This document shows positions 59,001 to 62,000 of a stretch of 64,000 bases of DNA, piece by piece. The stretch is from Serripes groenlandicus. Lineage: Eukaryota; Mollusca; Bivalvia; Cardiida; Cardiidae. A program made the position numbers and the translations under genes. The notes under the pieces are model-generated. The model was not told the origin of the DNA. It worked only from the letters and a program-made list of their open reading frames with translations, and searched no databases. The first letter of the stretch is position 1; each line of letters starts with the position of its first letter. The stretch lies in assembly GCA_031761405.1 (NCBI GenBank), contig JASEVX010000008.1, positions 45,622,507 through 45,686,506 on the forward strand, given 5' to 3'.

Positions 59001-62000
59001 TATTCCACAGATGGAGCTAATCTGGACATTATAGAGCAGAACTTCAGTGACTGGTCGGACGACTCAGATGATGATATTCTCAACCAGCCTGGGGAACCTG
59101 TAAGTCTTTTTAACCCGTTTCCCTCATATAGACGTTTTCTGATGCCTCTGCAGCAGACAGCTTTTTGAAAACATAGCAACAAAAGAAGAAATTGCTCAAA
59201 TCGAGCAATTTCACACCATGTTTTCAACTCTATTCAAATTATTGTTCTTTCATTTAAAGGGATTTTCTGTGCTTTTTGCCAAGAAGTTTTCAAAGTTGTC
59301 TGCTGCAGATTTTTTGTATGTGGGTAAGGGTTAACCCCTATCCCACAGACAAAAGATCGGAAACCTCTGTAGAACAGTTATGGCCAAACACTGATATTAA
59401 CCTTATCTCGCATACAACAAATCTGCAGCAGATGAGTTTGAAAGCATCATAAATGAGAGTTTTATTAATAAATAGAGTTGAGCTATTATGAGCAATGTCT
59501 TCTTTTACAACTATGTTTTCAAATGTGGACTGCTGTCACGGCGTCAGAAAGGGTCTGTATGCGGAAAAAAGTTCATATATAAGCTGCATAAGTCGATAAT
59601 GTCTCTCATTTTTCCGCGTAAACTTAATACTTAAGTGACCCTGCATTGTTGGCGAAAATTCCGTAGATGTCTATCTCTCTCCAAGCACTAGTATCATATT
59701 CATGCAAGAGAAACCAAAACAGAGAAACCACAAAACCCAATTCATATATTTATTCATACACATCTGTCATAAGCGTTCGCTTGCAGCGCTTTTGTTGAAG
59801 GAATATGATGCACGCTACTCCTAGGTGAATGTCACATTTCAAGGGCAAAAAGCACTCTCAATTCCTAAGAGAGCTCATTAAAACCCCATCATTTTTTTTT
59901 CGAAATGTCACATGGAGATCAGCTGGTGAAAGTTTAATTTTAATACAGAGTTGAAAACATTTGAGAAAGAGTTTTTGAAAAATGTACAAAGCAAATACAA
60001 ATTGCATCAATGTTTCATTTTGTGACCACCTCGGAGGTATTATTGTAGAGCTTCCGCCTCAGGTGAAGGATGTAGGAAGTTTGATGTCTGGTCGGGTCAT
60101 TCCACAGACTTTAAAATGAAGTAATGGCTTTCCCTCAGGGTTGTGCAATGAGCATTACCACTGACTCAATAATGTCAGGATAAATTGACCAGTAGTACCA
60201 ATGACTTTCCCAAAAAATGCAGGGGTTGTGAGTTTGAATCCTGGCTCGGCCAACTTTGTTTCCGACGATTGACAAAAGTCAATGCGACATGTGTCATTCG
60301 TCTTCCACCAATGGGCTAAGTCTATGTGGAAAAGCAGCCAGTTTCTTGGGAAGATTGTTGTGTGGAGTACTGGTTTGAGAAAAGCAGGAAATGCATGAGT
60401 AGGTGAACTGGCCGTCGTGATATAACTGAGAAATTGTTAAAAATGGCGTTAAACCCCAATTGATCAATCCCAGAAAATGCAGTGATACAACTGTCAAATT
60501 GTTGAAAGCGTTGTCAAACACCGTATTAACAAACAATGTTCCATTTTTTTTACAGTCTCCAGTCCCACCCAAGCCAGTGGAGACAAGTGTTGTTAAAGAA
60601 GAGCCGAGTCCAACTCCGCCAACTGTTTCCGCGATACAGAAACCCAAGCCCAAAGATGATGGGTAAGTCAATGGGGGATAATATGGAAAACAGACTGAAG
60701 GTTTTGTGAAAGTTATGGCACTTGCCATCACAACTATTGAAATCATTGGGACAAAAGTAGAAATTGCTTATAATGAGCAATTTCTCCTTTTGTCGCTATG
60801 TTTTCAATTATATTTCATTTACAGAGATTTAGAATATTTACAAAGTAATCTGCTGCGGATTTACTGTATGTGGGAAAGGGTTAATAGTCAATGTTTGGCT
60901 ATAAGTTAACTGCTTTTCCAAGGTTTTCTATATGTTTGTTGGACTAGAGAGTCAATATCATGATCAGACAGTATATAAGCCACATGCTGATTTTGCTCTG
61001 ATGGTTGCAAAGCTCTAAATGTTGATTTTGTGCAGAGGCGTCAGAAAGCGTCTATATGAGGGAAAGGGTTAAATGACCAATAGATTTATCAGAAATATGT
61101 TTTGATGTTTGAAAATCGTTAAGATTATCAACATACAGTAGTCAATATGTCCAACGGGATGAAATAAATATTGACTTTTTGCACCAATATGACAATGGAT
61201 AAAGTGATATTTGTCAACATGGACCTTTACAGTATTACAAGTAGACCTGACCGTGACTTAATTCAAGTACTTGCAAAGCAACAGGGTTTTAAAGTATAAT
61301 ACATGTACATGTACCTCTCTTTTTTCCAGAATGCCACCTCTTAAACCAAGAAAGCAAACTGAAGCAGGTCAGTACAGTAAAAAAAAATTCCTTGATATTA
61401 TTCTTATATAAATTTCCATCATTTTTATGTGAGGGATAAATAGTTTTGAAATAGAGATAAATATACCTTAGCAGTAACAGATTAAACAATCTAGTTGATA
61501 AGGGTATCTTTGTGTTGCCTGTCATGGCATATTAACATAGGGATCATTTCTCTTCAACTCTTGACTCCACGCCTTGTTGGTTTAGTGGGAGAGCGTCTGC
61601 TTTGAGTGCGGGAGATCACGGGTTTCATCCCCGGCCAGATCATACTAAAGACTTAAAAAATAGGAGTAAAAGCTGCTCACCTTGGCACTCAGGGTTGCAG
61701 GATTAGGTATTACCACTTAAGGGCTGGTGTCAGGATAAATGCATCAGTAGTATTGGTAACTTATCCAGGAAATGCCGTGATATGACTGAACAATGAATTA
61801 TCTGTTTGTGGCACTTCCACAAACTCACTGCTTAGCAGGCAACACGATCATGTGTTTCTTTCAACACTCCTGTCTACTGTTCTTGTTATTTTTTTACAAA
61901 GCTAGTTGTCTAGAAAAAATTTATGCGCTATAACTAATTACTTGAATTGATTATACAATATAAAATATATAGAAATGGAATTTAATCATTTTTGAGAATA

